A stretch of 30,916 nt of DNA from a virus. Where the stretch lies: positions 1 through 30,916 of the IMG/VR virus record IMGVR_UViG_3300046829_000049; one strand, written 5' to 3'. Below, piece by piece: positions 1 through 8,063 of this stretch. Position numbers and translations under genes: made by a program. Each line of letters opens with the position of its first letter. The stretch's first letter is position 1. The notes beneath the pieces were generated by a model. That model did not search any database. It had not been told where the DNA came from and saw only the letters and a list, made by a program, of their open reading frames with translations.

Positions 1-210
1 CTTGAAGTGCTGGTATCTCAGTCGGCTCACATCGCGCTCCACAACCGCTCGATACGGAGAGCGAAGGTCTTAACAGAAGATTCGGTACGCGAGATCAAGC
101 GCTTATTGGCTACACAATCCAGACGATCTATCGCGAGACGGTTTAGCGTGTCTCCGAACACGGTCTGTTCAATCGCGAAAGGCGAGTACTGGCGTTGGGT
201 CACGGTGTGA
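1..210 (+). CDS. Helix-turn-helix protein, 5' end cut by window edge
   Basis: The frame is open from base 1, so the gene may begin upstream; the first start inside the window is GTG at 7, giving 67 aa. Residues 22-59 read KVLTEDSVREIKRLL, then SIARRFSVSPNTVCSIAKG, then a Trp. This is the resolvase-like helix-turn-helix pattern often found at the C-terminus of phage HNH homing endonucleases and in stand-alone DNA-binding proteins. No HNH residues lie inside the window. It is the only plus-strand gene on this side and converges on the glycosidase-like gene, with an 11-bp overlap of 3' ends. The DNA-binding role is inferred from the motif. Whether it is a free regulator or the tail of an endonuclease cannot be decided here. 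Confidence 0.6.
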   Translation, partial: LEVLVSQSAHIALHNRSIRRAKVLTEDSVREIKRLLATQSRRSIARRFSVSPNTVCSIAKGEYWRWVTV

Positions 211-1168
211 TGATGATCGGGTATCCAGCCCCCGTTGGGCAGACCCTCACCCCGTACGGGCCAGATCTGTATGTACGTAAACTTCCGCTCGCAGTTTCGT
301 CCGCAGTGTCATGCACGTAGCCGTAGTTGTTCGCCACGTCAGCCGGAAATGCGGTCAGTCCTTGAATAGAGGCTTTCGCACACGCGGCCTCTCTATCGTC
401 CGGCATTTGTCCGAACTGTCCTGAGAGTGAGTGAAAAAGTCCGCCGGCCCCAAATAGACCGTAGATGGCATGCAGGGCGAGAAAGCAGTCTACGCGGTAG
501 CCGATGTCTTGAGGTTTGGCAGGTTCATCGCCAACCCAAGGGATTTTCGCTATGTCTTGCATATCGAGAATCCCCTTGGCTTTACGAGCCGTTTCACATG
601 GATCTGAGCGATCTGTGTGGATTGTGCCGTACGTGCCTCTCACTGGCGCGGTGTCGTAACTATAGTCGCCGGTCGCGAACGGTATCGTGCCTATCGACGG
701 GAGCGCCAGATTATAGATCGGGTCTGCTGTCTGCCATTGACCGGGATGACCGACTTCATTAATCAGCTCGATGAGGACGTTCGATTCGCCTTGGAGCGCA
801 TCCAGCCACGACGGCACGAAGACAGGATTCACCTGTGACCCGAACAGCGTCAGCTCCACCATCGCACCCTGCCCCGCCATCCAGCGCACGAACGCCAGCA
901 TCGTGTCGAGCGAGGGCGTGTCCCAGCCGGGGAACTGCCCCGGAACCTCCGGTTTGTTCGCCATGACGCGGAAGGTGTTGAACCCGAGTCCCATGTAGAG
1001 GCTCACGAACGGCGCGATGTCCTGCCCTTTGCCGAACAGGTCCATGAGCTGAAATGCCGTGACCCCCATGTAGCGCCACGGCTGACCCGCCATGAGGAAG
1101 ATCTTCCGGTCGATGGTCGGGCGAGAGATCGGCGGATGTCCGCTCCATCGTTGCAACGGACGGAACAT
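200..1168 (-). CDS. Glycoside hydrolase-like (TIM-barrel type) phage protein
   Basis: 322 aa, ATG start sharing one base with the upstream stop (TGATG). It begins with an RKIFLMAGQPWRYMGVTAFQ segment, followed by GLGFNTFRVMA. This resembles the first strands of clan GH-A barrels, where a beta strand carries an Arg. ELINE (Asn137-Glu138) fits the acid/base after strand 4, and WVGDEP (Glu215) could be the nucleophile. The final ~40 residues look like a small beta domain. A phage protein of this kind could cleave host surface glycan or peptidoglycan. It lies just beyond three small membrane proteins, so a role in lysis or in tail-borne depolymerisation is possible. Family and catalytic residues are inferred by eye. 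Confidence 0.6.
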   Translation of the reverse strand: MFRPLQRWSGHPPISRPTIDRKIFLMAGQPWRYMGVTAFQLMDLFGKGQDIAPFVSLYMGLGFNTFRVMANKPEVPGQFPGWDTPSLDTMLAFVRWMAGQGAMVELTLFGSQVNPVFVPSWLDALQGESNVLIELINEVGHPGQWQTADPIYNLALPSIGTIPFATGDYSYDTAPVRGTYGTIHTDRSDPCETARKAKGILDMQDIAKIPWVGDEPAKPQDIGYRVDCFLALHAIYGLFGAGGLFHSLSGQFGQMPDDREAACAKASIQGLTAFPADVANNYGYVHDTADETASGSLRTYRSGPYGVRVCPTGAGYPIIITP

Positions 1169-2319
1169 CAGAGCACCACGATCGTGAGCCCAGCCGAGGC
1201 GTACTTCCCGCTCTGGTCATCGAAGTCCATCTGGACCTGTTTCGTCCCGTTGGCGTAGCCGCTGTAGCAGTTCAGCGCCTCGTAGCCGCCCCAGCCATCT
1301 TCCGAGGCTTTGACGTACCACTGGTTACAGACGTTTGTCGCGAACTTCGTCGCGTCCATCCCGAGCATCCCGCCCGTGGAGACCGGTCGGATCTTCGCGT
1401 GTGTCCCGTCGGGAAAGGACAGCTCCCAGAGGCAACTGTCGTCAGCCGTCGTCTTGAACTTGACCCCTCGCCAACCGGAGGACGCCCACGGGCCGGTATT
1501 GAGGGCATCGGGATAGGCGAACTGGCCGGCGGGTCCGATCAGATGAATCTGCTGCGTCTCAGCCATAACAAACCTCGACAGATGGTGAATGGGCGATTGC
1601 ACCGGCGGTGGAATCACCGGAGGGATGACCGGGGGAATGACCGGCGGGATCACGGGCGGAATCACCGGGGGCGGATCCACGGGTGGTACCACCGGCGGCA
1701 GCGCGAAGAGTTCGTCCATCAGCAACAACATGAGCACCACCCCTCCCGCTTCGACGCTGTGAAACGCGAGCCCTACCGTATCACCTTCGCGCGTGGCCCT
1801 AATGAACGTACACGCACCGGCCTCAAGGAGCCGCAACGTGGTGCCGTCCCAGACGCAAACACCGCCGTTGTCGTGTCCTTGACCAATCCAGAGGCCATTG
1901 AACAGGTCGGTGTATTGCGAGAGGCCGTTCCACGGGCCGTACGTCTCTTTCCCGCCGACGATGACGTTATCCGGTGTGACGTAGCGGTAGCCGTTGGAGT
2001 CCTCGCCGGGACCGCACGGATGCTGATAGCGCACGCCGTGAAGGTCGAAGATGACGGGCGATTCGCCGCAGCAGGGCTGTGGGTGCGGTTGCCACGAGCC
2101 GTTCCATTCCCAGCACGCGGGTTCGATGGTGTCATGGGCCTGACCGGCACACCGGAAGGACGGCACGTTCGTGCAACGGATGTAGAGAGGTCCGAAGGCT
2201 TCGGGATTCCCGAGCGAGCCCAGATGCGACTGAACCCCCACATGGGGGATCATCGCGGCCCACTCGCCAGTGGGAAGGATTTCCCCGTACCACGCGCCTC
2301 CGACAACTTGCCGTGTCAT
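1168..2319 (-). CDS. Two-domain virion or host-binding protein with Pro-Pro-Val-Ile linker
   Basis: 383 aa. Its ATG overlaps the upstream stop by four bases (ATGA). Residues 1-205 are Cys-, Trp- and Gly-rich with no hydrophobic leader (for example CWEWNGSWQPHP and GVCVWDGTTL). Residues 208-240 are a rigid linker of repeated PPVI units. Residues 250-383 form a second, beta-rich domain with Cys296, Cys331 and Cys351. Globular domain, Pro-rich spacer and globular domain is a common design for carbohydrate-binding or adhesin proteins. The gene is directly upstream of the glycosidase-like gene, so the two could act together on host surface glycan. No family was recognised; the function is inferred from architecture and position. 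Confidence 0.55.
   Translation of the reverse strand: MTRQVVGGAWYGEILPTGEWAAMIPHVGVQSHLGSLGNPEAFGPLYIRCTNVPSFRCAGQAHDTIEPACWEWNGSWQPHPQPCCGESPVIFDLHGVRYQHPCGPGEDSNGYRYVTPDNVIVGGKETYGPWNGLSQYTDLFNGLWIGQGHDNGGVCVWDGTTLRLLEAGACTFIRATREGDTVGLAFHSVEAGGVVLMLLLMDELFALPPVVPPVDPPPVIPPVIPPVIPPVIPPVIPPPVQSPIHHLSRFVMAETQQIHLIGPAGQFAYPDALNTGPWASSGWRGVKFKTTADDSCLWELSFPDGTHAKIRPVSTGGMLGMDATKFATNVCNQWYVKASEDGWGGYEALNCYSGYANGTKQVQMDFDDQSGKYASAGLTIVVL
1600..1698 (-). repeat. 12-bp tandem repeats encoding PPVI units
   Basis: About five imperfect 12-bp units sit back to back and encode Pro-Pro-Val-Ile. They are flanked by degenerate units (PPVV, PPVD, PPPV). The reading frame is kept, so copy-number changes would alter linker length without a frameshift. 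Confidence 0.8.
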
Positions 2320-2468
2320 GTCCGCGCCTTCGCGTCTTCGACCCGTCGCGCTTCGAAGGGCGGACAGGGAGCCGGCGTCGACGGACTGCCGGCAATTTTG
2401 GCAGCGAAGAACCTTAAGCCATTTGTTAATGCAGACTTAGTCGCGTCGACGACCATCGGGTCGTTCAC
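2316..2468 (-). CDS. Hypothetical 50-aa protein
   Basis: Starts at GTG (2468-2466), overlapping the upstream TGA by four bases (GTGA). Its own TGA overlaps the ATG of the next gene in the same way (ATGA). That double coupling is the main reason to call it. The protein begins MNDPMVVDATKSALTNGLRF and ends in a charged EARRVEDAKA helix. The middle (residues 27-37) is Pro-rich with one Cys. The first 60 bases are richer in A+T than the neighbours. No domain was recognised. Confidence 0.55.
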   Translation of the reverse strand: MNDPMVVDATKSALTNGLRFFAAKIAGSPSTPAPCPPFEARRVEDAKART

Positions 2469-2755
2469 GACTCATCCATTCGGCGCCGGCCGTTAATCTG
2501 CAACAGCGTCCCGAGCTCGTGTCGGGGGACGAACCGCCGGTCCATCTCGTCGGGTAGTTTTTGCACAGCGTCCGCCAGATCCGACATGTGCTCTCCGGCG
2601 CGGTTCATCCTGGTATTCAGGTTCCCCACGTCCTCGATGACGCTCTCCAGTGCGTTCTGCTGCTTCCCGAGCAGAAACGCCCCCCAGAAAATCGCCGTCG
2701 TCATCGAACACGCGCCGGTCACGATGGCGAGTATTTCTGGAATAGAGATGCTCAT
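2465..2755 (-). CDS. Membrane protein, one N-terminal helix plus coiled coil (lysis candidate)
   Basis: 96 aa. Residues 6-30 are hydrophobic (IPEILAIVTGACS, then TAIFWGAFLLG) and fit one membrane segment. Residues 32-75 have a heptad-like pattern with acidic and basic residues (NALESVIEDVGNLNTRMNRA), suggesting a coiled coil. The layout resembles small phage inner-membrane proteins such as inner spanins, or the DUF-type membrane proteins found in lysis cassettes. No Rz hallmark is present. It overlaps the 41-aa membrane gene upstream (ATGA) and the 50-aa gene downstream (GTGA). A lysis role is inferred from its company. Confidence 0.6.
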   Translation of the reverse strand: MSISIPEILAIVTGACSMTTAIFWGAFLLGKQQNALESVIEDVGNLNTRMNRAGEHMSDLADAVQKLPDEMDRRFVPRHELGTLLQINGRRRMDES

Positions 2756-2877
2756 GAATGGCGCCCGAGTTTATAGAACCCGACGAGTCCGACCGCGAAT
2801 CCGACCATACACAGACACACGATCGCCACCATTGTCGTTACCCCCAGGTAGAACAGCGGGAGCAAACGGAACGCCAT
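2752..2877 (-). CDS. 41-aa single-span membrane protein (holin candidate)
   Basis: ATG at 2877-2875. The protein is MAFRLLPLFYLGVTTMVAIV followed by a second hydrophobic stretch with two Cys, and ends FYKLGRHS. About 30 of its 41 residues form one long hydrophobic span, with Arg at the N-terminus and Lys/Arg at the C-terminus. The stop overlaps the next gene's ATG (ATGA). Size, topology and placement beside two more membrane genes fit a small holin-like or pinholin-like protein. Family membership cannot be shown from sequence alone. Confidence 0.6.
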   Translation of the reverse strand: MAFRLLPLFYLGVTTMVAIVCLCMVGFAVGLVGFYKLGRHS

Positions 2878-2883
2878 GCTGCC

Positions 2884-3048
2884 TTACAAGAGATAGCAAA
2901 AGAACGTCATCCACTCGGGGGAGTCCTTGGGAAACGACGCACAGAGGGCCGCCCAGATGCCCTCATTCGCGTAGAGCGTCCCACCCGCCGCACAGACGAG
3001 CGCGACAAGGAGACCGACGAGTAGACGGCGCACTGCGGGTCGTCTCAC
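2884..3048 (-). CDS. 54-aa membrane or secreted protein
   Basis: GTG start at 3048-3046, overlapping the TGA of the upstream 431-aa gene (GTGA). The N-terminus is strongly basic (MRRPAVRR) and leads into a hydrophobic stretch, LLVGLLVALVCAAGG, like a signal anchor or signal peptide. The remaining ~30 residues contain ALCASFPKDSPEW and end FFCYLL. The Cys in LVC is not a good lipobox, because Val occupies the -1 position. It forms a three-gene membrane cluster with its two downstream neighbours. Function unknown; a lysis accessory role is plausible. Confidence 0.5.
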   Translation of the reverse strand: MRRPAVRRLLVGLLVALVCAAGGTLYANEGIWAALCASFPKDSPEWMTFFCYLL

Positions 3049-4340
3049 GAACCACCTCCACCGAGCGCCGCCAGTAAGGACCGCAACATCGCCGGCGCAT
3101 ACGGTGCCGCTTTGTTCATAAGAATCGACGCCTGCGACGTGAGACCGGGTGCGATGTAGCCGGGTAACGCCCTGAGACTCATGGGGCCAGGATTCCGCAT
3201 CTGGGCGTTTTCGAGTGCCCGCTGAAGTCCGATAAGTTCTTGCGTGCGGGCATTGATGGGACCGACCTCTGGGGCGCGTGCTTCAATAGCTTGACGCGCC
3301 CCTGTCGCGACGCCTTTGTTGAACTGCGTCCCTGTTGTATGCACAGAGAGCGGATCCTGGTAGGCCGCATTCGCCAAATCCTGAGCGGTCTGTTTCAGGC
3401 GATTCGTGTCGGACAGCGACATTCCGTAGGGCCGCTGATCCTTGAACTTCTGCTCTAGCGCGGCGAGTGCGGATTCCGCATCAGCCGGGAATGGCGCATC
3501 TCCCGCCGCGGATCGCGCAGTGCCCATCCCACGGTCGAGGACTTCTCTCGCGCCGACGAGTTGGGGATACGTGACATCGCGAGCGCCGGGAATATTCGGC
3601 GTGTCACGTCCCAGCAGCACGCCCGTCTTATTGGGGAGTTCGATGCCTTGCGCGGGAGGCAAGAGTCCTGCGACGGTCGGACGTTCCGCATCCTTAGCGG
3701 CAAGCACGCCGGCAGCTTTATCGGCTGACGCACTCCGCATCGCGTTCACTTCAGCAGTGCCAGCCTCATTCACTGGGATGGCATCACGGAGACCCGTGGC
3801 GGCGAGGTCTCCAAAATCCTTCTGGAGTGGCACAGAGGGACGCAGGGCGCTTCGGTACAGGATCTTGGCGATCTTGGGCGCTCCCGCCGCTACAGCGGCG
3901 CCTATGCCTTGTCCGACAGCCGCCGAGGTGCCTTCATCAAACATCCGTTCGGCGTTGCCAGTCGGTGTCCCGTAGTCGCCCGTCGTGGCTCCCTTCGCAA
4001 GCATACCGACGCCTGCACCACCCGCAGCGCCAAGAGCGGCGAGTCCCATTCCTCCGCCTACTGTTCCAAGCGCGGTGAGTCCGAACGGTATCGAGGCGCC
4101 CCCGGTCGCCAGCGCACTTCCCGCCATCGCCCCAGCAGTGACGGGATGGGCCTTCGCCTGCCGTGCGATGAACTTCGCCACGCGCACATCCCACGGATCG
4201 GAAGGACTATCCGCCAGCATCGTATCGATCAGCGAGGGCAGAGAGGCAGCCGGCGCTGACGACTTCGGCTCATCGGGGATGAACCCTTTCGGTTCGTCGT
4301 CTGGAATAAATCCCGCCGGGACGAGTGGACGTTCACCCAC
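3045..4340 (-). CDS. Internal virion / DNA-ejection-like protein with glycine-rich membrane segment
   Basis: 431 aa, GTG start eight bases inside the end of the upstream gene. The N-terminus repeats a short motif: GFIPDDEPKGFIPDEPK. Tandem F-[IV]-P-[DE] motifs of this kind are frequent at the start of podovirus inner-core proteins. Residues 66-125 are very rich in Gly, Ala and Leu (VGGGMGLAALGAAGGAGVG) and could insert into a membrane. The rest is Ala-rich and helical, ending in GGGGS. As the last large gene of the run, it fits a protein ejected with the genome that helps cross the cell envelope. The role is inferred from composition, motif and order. Confidence 0.6.
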   Translation of the reverse strand: MGERPLVPAGFIPDDEPKGFIPDEPKSSAPAASLPSLIDTMLADSPSDPWDVRVAKFIARQAKAHPVTAGAMAGSALATGGASIPFGLTALGTVGGGMGLAALGAAGGAGVGMLAKGATTGDYGTPTGNAERMFDEGTSAAVGQGIGAAVAAGAPKIAKILYRSALRPSVPLQKDFGDLAATGLRDAIPVNEAGTAEVNAMRSASADKAAGVLAAKDAERPTVAGLLPPAQGIELPNKTGVLLGRDTPNIPGARDVTYPQLVGAREVLDRGMGTARSAAGDAPFPADAESALAALEQKFKDQRPYGMSLSDTNRLKQTAQDLANAAYQDPLSVHTTGTQFNKGVATGARQAIEARAPEVGPINARTQELIGLQRALENAQMRNPGPMSLRALPGYIAPGLTSQASILMNKAAPYAPAMLRSLLAALGGGGS

Positions 4341-5994
4341 CGTTCACCACCGTCCATCCTGTTGGCAGCGTCGTGCCTTTCGGCACGCGGCCTGTTTTGC
4401 CGCCCGGTCCTTGCACGCGAATCAGGTCGCCACCCCCGCCGCCCGGAGGGGGAGCGTTCCCACTGCTAGTTCCAAGCGGGACGCCATTCGCCGCCGCCAG
4501 GAACCGCCCAATGGTGTCCGACACGGTGCGCACACCCTCAAACTGCCGAGACGTGACGTTGTCCATGTCGTGTTGCATGGCGTCCACCGCCGCAGCAAAC
4601 GCCTCTGGCGATTGCGAGGCATTAAGCAACTTACTCGCCTCGCGTGCGGCCGAATCGCTTAGTCCTTGCGCACTCATCGCGCCACCGCTCGTCACCTTGG
4701 CATATTCACGCGCCGCGGTGTAGATGTAGACTTCAAACTTCGTCAGATTCGCGGCAGGCATCGCGCCTTTGACGAAAGCATTCGCGACTTGATTCACCCA
4801 CTGGGAATCCGTGCGCGTCACTTGTGGACTCTGTTGCTGCGCTAACGCGATATTGTCCTTCGCGGTATTGGCGTAATTCGCTGTCTGTTGTGCGATGGGT
4901 AGCAACTTCCCAAGCGTCGCAGCATTCGCCCGATATTGCGCCTGCACGGTGGGCAGATCCGTGCCAGCAGCGGCAGCAATCGCTCCAGCCTTGTTCTGGA
5001 TCGCCATCCGTGCGTTCTGGGCCTGTCCGACAGACGCCCGTCCACCGGCAGGGATACGATTCTCTAGGGCGTAGGTCAGCGCATTCTGATACAGCGCATT
5101 GGGCGTCATGCCGGTCTTACCATCCACCTTATTGGCGGTTGCAGGATCTGGGCGATTCGCATCGAACGTCTCTCCACCCATCCCATTCGCGCCTGCACCA
5201 ATCTGCACGCGCATCGACGCTGGCGGCATCGGCTTGAACGCCCCAGAAATATCCGCCCCCGTCGCCGGATCGGTGTATTTGCCCTCACTGAAGTTGGCAA
5301 ACATCTCGCGCCCATTCAACGTGCCCGCTTGCCGCTCGATGGTTTTCGGCTTATTCGCCGCGGTGTCCGCCGTGATGTAATGCCCGAGGAGCGCCCCACG
5401 CTCAGACTCCGGCATCGCCTGTAAGGCATCCCCTGGATTGGGATGCGCGATGTATCGATTCAGCGCGGCATCGCGTGCGGCCTGCTGTTGCTGTACCGGT
5501 AGACCTTCATCGATGAGTCTTGCCTTGTGACCCGGGTTGTTCGTCTGCGTCAGATCACCAGCCACGTTCGGCGCCCCGGTTTGCTGACCCGCGATGCCAA
5601 CGATACGCGGCGCCGTGGACCCAGCCGTGGCCCCTCCAGAGAGATTCGTACTGGAGAGCGTCGGATCCTGTGGGGTCAGCTTTGTGCCTGACGCTTGGTA
5701 TAGTGGGAGATTCGGACTGTCGATGACATCGGCGCCCATAGGCGTGTTCATCTGCAACGCCGTGCCAGCCTTCACCGCCGCATCGCGTTGTGAAGCATCG
5801 TGCTGACGCATGGATTCTTGGATCGCGAGTCGCTTGAGATCGCTCTCGTTGTTCACGCGCTGCTGTTCGATGGCGATCCGCTGTTGCTCTTGCTGCATTT
5901 GTTTGTTCGCGATCGCTTCCTTGAATCGCTGCAACAAGACGTCCTGCAGACCCGCCGCCGCGCCGGCTCCGGCTCCGATGGGATTGCCGTCCAT
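4333..5994 (-). CDS. Large Ala/Gln-rich probable internal virion protein
   Basis: 553 aa, ATG two bases after the upstream TAA. Residues 20-75 form a Gln-rich coiled coil (QMQQEQQRIAIEQQRVNN). A low-complexity Thr/Gly/Pro region follows to ~150, then a long Ala-rich helical part (residues ~290-470). A glycine run, PPPGGGGGDLIRV, lies near the end, before a small possible domain ending WTVVNGG. No enzymatic motif such as a lytic transglycosylase was seen. Size, helicity and place between other Ala/Gln-rich virion-like genes suggest an inner-core or ejection protein. Assignment is contextual. Confidence 0.55.
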   Translation of the reverse strand: MDGNPIGAGAGAAAGLQDVLLQRFKEAIANKQMQQEQQRIAIEQQRVNNESDLKRLAIQESMRQHDASQRDAAVKAGTALQMNTPMGADVIDSPNLPLYQASGTKLTPQDPTLSSTNLSGGATAGSTAPRIVGIAGQQTGAPNVAGDLTQTNNPGHKARLIDEGLPVQQQQAARDAALNRYIAHPNPGDALQAMPESERGALLGHYITADTAANKPKTIERQAGTLNGREMFANFSEGKYTDPATGADISGAFKPMPPASMRVQIGAGANGMGGETFDANRPDPATANKVDGKTGMTPNALYQNALTYALENRIPAGGRASVGQAQNARMAIQNKAGAIAAAAGTDLPTVQAQYRANAATLGKLLPIAQQTANYANTAKDNIALAQQQSPQVTRTDSQWVNQVANAFVKGAMPAANLTKFEVYIYTAAREYAKVTSGGAMSAQGLSDSAAREASKLLNASQSPEAFAAAVDAMQHDMDNVTSRQFEGVRTVSDTIGRFLAAANGVPLGTSSGNAPPPGGGGGDLIRVQGPGGKTGRVPKGTTLPTGWTVVNGG

Positions 5995-5996
5995 GC

Positions 5997-7115
5997 TTAT
6001 TTCCCCGCCATGATGGCACCGATAATCGACAACGCCTGACTGATTTTGCTGCCCGTCCCGTTCACGTCAATCTGCGGCGTCTGGGCCAACGTTGGCACTG
6101 GCACCGACTGCCCCCCACTGAACGTAAGCGGCGTGTTCTGCGCCGTAGACCCCTGCTGTCCAAACGTCTTGAGGGCTTGGAGCGCACCCGGATTCGCATT
6201 GAGCGAGTTCAGGATCCCCCCACTGGAACTCGTCGGACTCACATGTGTGGGCTGATACGTCCCGCCTCCGTAGAGGGCTCCGACGAGGGCTTGGCGCATG
6301 ACGTCCGAGCGGTTCTTTGTGGCGAACTGCTGCCGCGCGAGGTCCGTCTGGGCCTGTTGGGTCTGCGCGTTGTTCTGGGCCTGGTAGAGATTGACAAGGC
6401 TATTGTTCGCGCTGTTGTTCAGGCCGCCCTGCGCGATCCGCGCATTGTTGGCGCCGGTCTGTGCGTTCCCGATGACGTTCGCCACCGTCCCGGCGGTCTT
6501 GCCGTAGTTCTGTAGCGCCGAGAGCCACGCGGGGGTGGATGACGCGCCTGTGCCGGCCAACACGCCGCCTGTCAGGTTGCCCGCTCCGGTGGCGATGGTG
6601 GGGGCGGATCCCGCCAACGAGGTCGAGGCCAACGTCCCACCCGCGCCTGCCGCGCCGAAACCACCGAGGCCGGTCCCGGCCAATCCGGTGGTGGTCCCAA
6701 TCTCAGGGACCGCCGCGCCTGCGGCACCCCCGGCTCCACCGAAGGCGGGAATCGGGACCGCTGCCCCAGCGCCAAAGGCCGCGAGCGACTTCCACTGATC
6801 CGGCGTCCACCCGCTAAACAGGCCGTTGGGATCCTTGACGTCGCTGCTGGGTACCCAGCCCGTCTGTCCACTGTGCGTTGGCGTCGTGCCGTTGCTGGGA
6901 TAGCCGTTGGCGCCTGGCGGGGCGACATAACTCATCCCAGGGCGTGCGTGTTGATTGAAGATCCAGTCGCCTATTGACGGATCCCACTGAAAATCGCTCG
7001 ACGCAGCCCCCGGATACTTGGACAGATTCGGTCCAGCCGCCTGTCTCGCTGCGGCGAGGGCCGGTGATGCCGGACGCGCTTCTGTCGCGAGTCCGCTTCC
7101 GTCGTTGATAGGCAT
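5997..7115 (-). CDS. Gly/Ala-rich probable internal virion protein
   Basis: 372 aa, ATG preceded by an AAGGAT Shine-Dalgarno-like stretch. The N-terminal ~100 residues include SDFQWDPSIGDWIFNQHARP and GLFSGWTPDQWKSL, so this part is ordered and aromatic. Residues 110-205 are a Gly/Ala low-complexity segment that could be membrane-active. Residues 208-275 form a Gln/Asn-rich helix (NNARIAQGGLNNSANNSLVN, then QTDLARQQFATK). A C-terminal SKISQALSIIGAIMAGK could be amphipathic. This composition is typical of the small ejection proteins of podoviruses. No named family was recognised. Confidence 0.5.
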   Translation of the reverse strand: MPINDGSGLATEARPASPALAAARQAAGPNLSKYPGAASSDFQWDPSIGDWIFNQHARPGMSYVAPPGANGYPSNGTTPTHSGQTGWVPSSDVKDPNGLFSGWTPDQWKSLAAFGAGAAVPIPAFGGAGGAAGAAVPEIGTTTGLAGTGLGGFGAAGAGGTLASTSLAGSAPTIATGAGNLTGGVLAGTGASSTPAWLSALQNYGKTAGTVANVIGNAQTGANNARIAQGGLNNSANNSLVNLYQAQNNAQTQQAQTDLARQQFATKNRSDVMRQALVGALYGGGTYQPTHVSPTSSSGGILNSLNANPGALQALKTFGQQGSTAQNTPLTFSGGQSVPVPTLAQTPQIDVNGTGSKISQALSIIGAIMAGK

Positions 7116-7124
7116 ATCTATCCT

Positions 7125-8063
7125 TTAGCTCCCGCCGTAGGCGTTCCAGAAATTGCTGGCGTCCTGCGACTGTCCGAAGATGTTCGCCTGCTGTCCCAAG
7201 CCCGCGAGGCCCAACAGCAACCGCAGATTGAGATCGCCCTGCCCGAGTTGCGTCGTGCTCGTAATCCCGAGTTGTTTCAGTGCATTGTCCATGTTGGCCT
7301 GTCGCTGTTGTTCCGCGAGCGTCTGTCCGAACTCCGTCCCCTGCTGTGTCAACCCCGCCTGTCCACTCAGCATCCCACTTCCCAGCCCAAGCGCCGAGAG
7401 GAGGTTCGAGTTGTTCTGGTCCGACAAGTGTTGCACAGCCGACCCGGCATACTGGCCCTGTTGTGCCGCGTTGTTCGCAATCAGACCACTAAGGACCGAA
7501 TCGAACCCACCGCTGTTGCTCGTCCCGTTCGCCGCGGCTTGCTCCGCGAGCGTGTTCCGCTGCTGCTCGAGCCCGCGCTGACCGGCCAACTGATTGGCCT
7601 GAATCGCGGGCGCAATCGCGGGATTACTTGCGTTGACCGGCGAGGCAATCGACGGATTCAGGAGGTTCACTAAGGACTGCTGGAACGACTGTGCGACCGT
7701 CGTGGGTTGCGTCGTCGTAGCCCCAGCCGTGGTCGGGGTGTTCAGCACGTCCTGCTGGGTCGTGATTGGCGCCGGTGTCGCAGGGGCGGTAGGAGCCGTG
7801 GTCGTCGTGGTGTTGGCCGGCGCGTTCGGTTGCAGCGACCAGCCCTGCCCAGTGTTGCTCCAGTTGTAGGCGCTGTTCGCGGCTTGCCCGTTGTTCACGT
7901 TTGAGAAGTAGTCCCCTCCGGCGTTCGGGGTCATGCCCAGTTGCTGCGCGGCCTGATTCGCTTCACCGCCAGTCAACGTCCGTCCGACGTAGGGGGCAAG
8001 CGGGTCACTACTGCCTGGGAGCGGCTTCTGCTGGTTCGGATCGCCAATCGTCGTGGTCGCCAT
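7125..8063 (-). CDS. Gln/Asn/Thr-rich probable internal virion protein
   Basis: 312 aa. ATG overlaps the upstream TAA by one base (TAATG). Residues 80-125 are a Thr/Pro/Ala low-complexity linker. Residues 130-300 are helical and very Gln-rich (AGQRGLEQQRNTLAEQAAAN, later TEFGQTLAEQQRQANMDN). The closing Gln/Asn-rich helix resembles that of the next gene downstream (QQANIFGQSQ here, QTDLARQQFATK there), so the two may be distantly related. It belongs to the run of ejection-like genes between the tail and lysis regions. Functional call by composition and order only. Confidence 0.5.
   Translation of the reverse strand: MATTTIGDPNQQKPLPGSSDPLAPYVGRTLTGGEANQAAQQLGMTPNAGGDYFSNVNNGQAANSAYNWSNTGQGWSLQPNAPANTTTTTAPTAPATPAPITTQQDVLNTPTTAGATTTQPTTVAQSFQQSLVNLLNPSIASPVNASNPAIAPAIQANQLAGQRGLEQQRNTLAEQAAANGTSNSGGFDSVLSGLIANNAAQQGQYAGSAVQHLSDQNNSNLLSALGLGSGMLSGQAGLTQQGTEFGQTLAEQQRQANMDNALKQLGITSTTQLGQGDLNLRLLLGLAGLGQQANIFGQSQDASNFWNAYGGS

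Noticed and set aside
1600-1698. CRISPR or other repeat array
   Set aside because: The repeats are contiguous, in frame and encode PPVI; no spacers exist.
1399-2496. Long plus-strand frame (365 aa)
   Set aside because: Mirror of the PPVI-linker protein; basic, repeat-derived text without domains.
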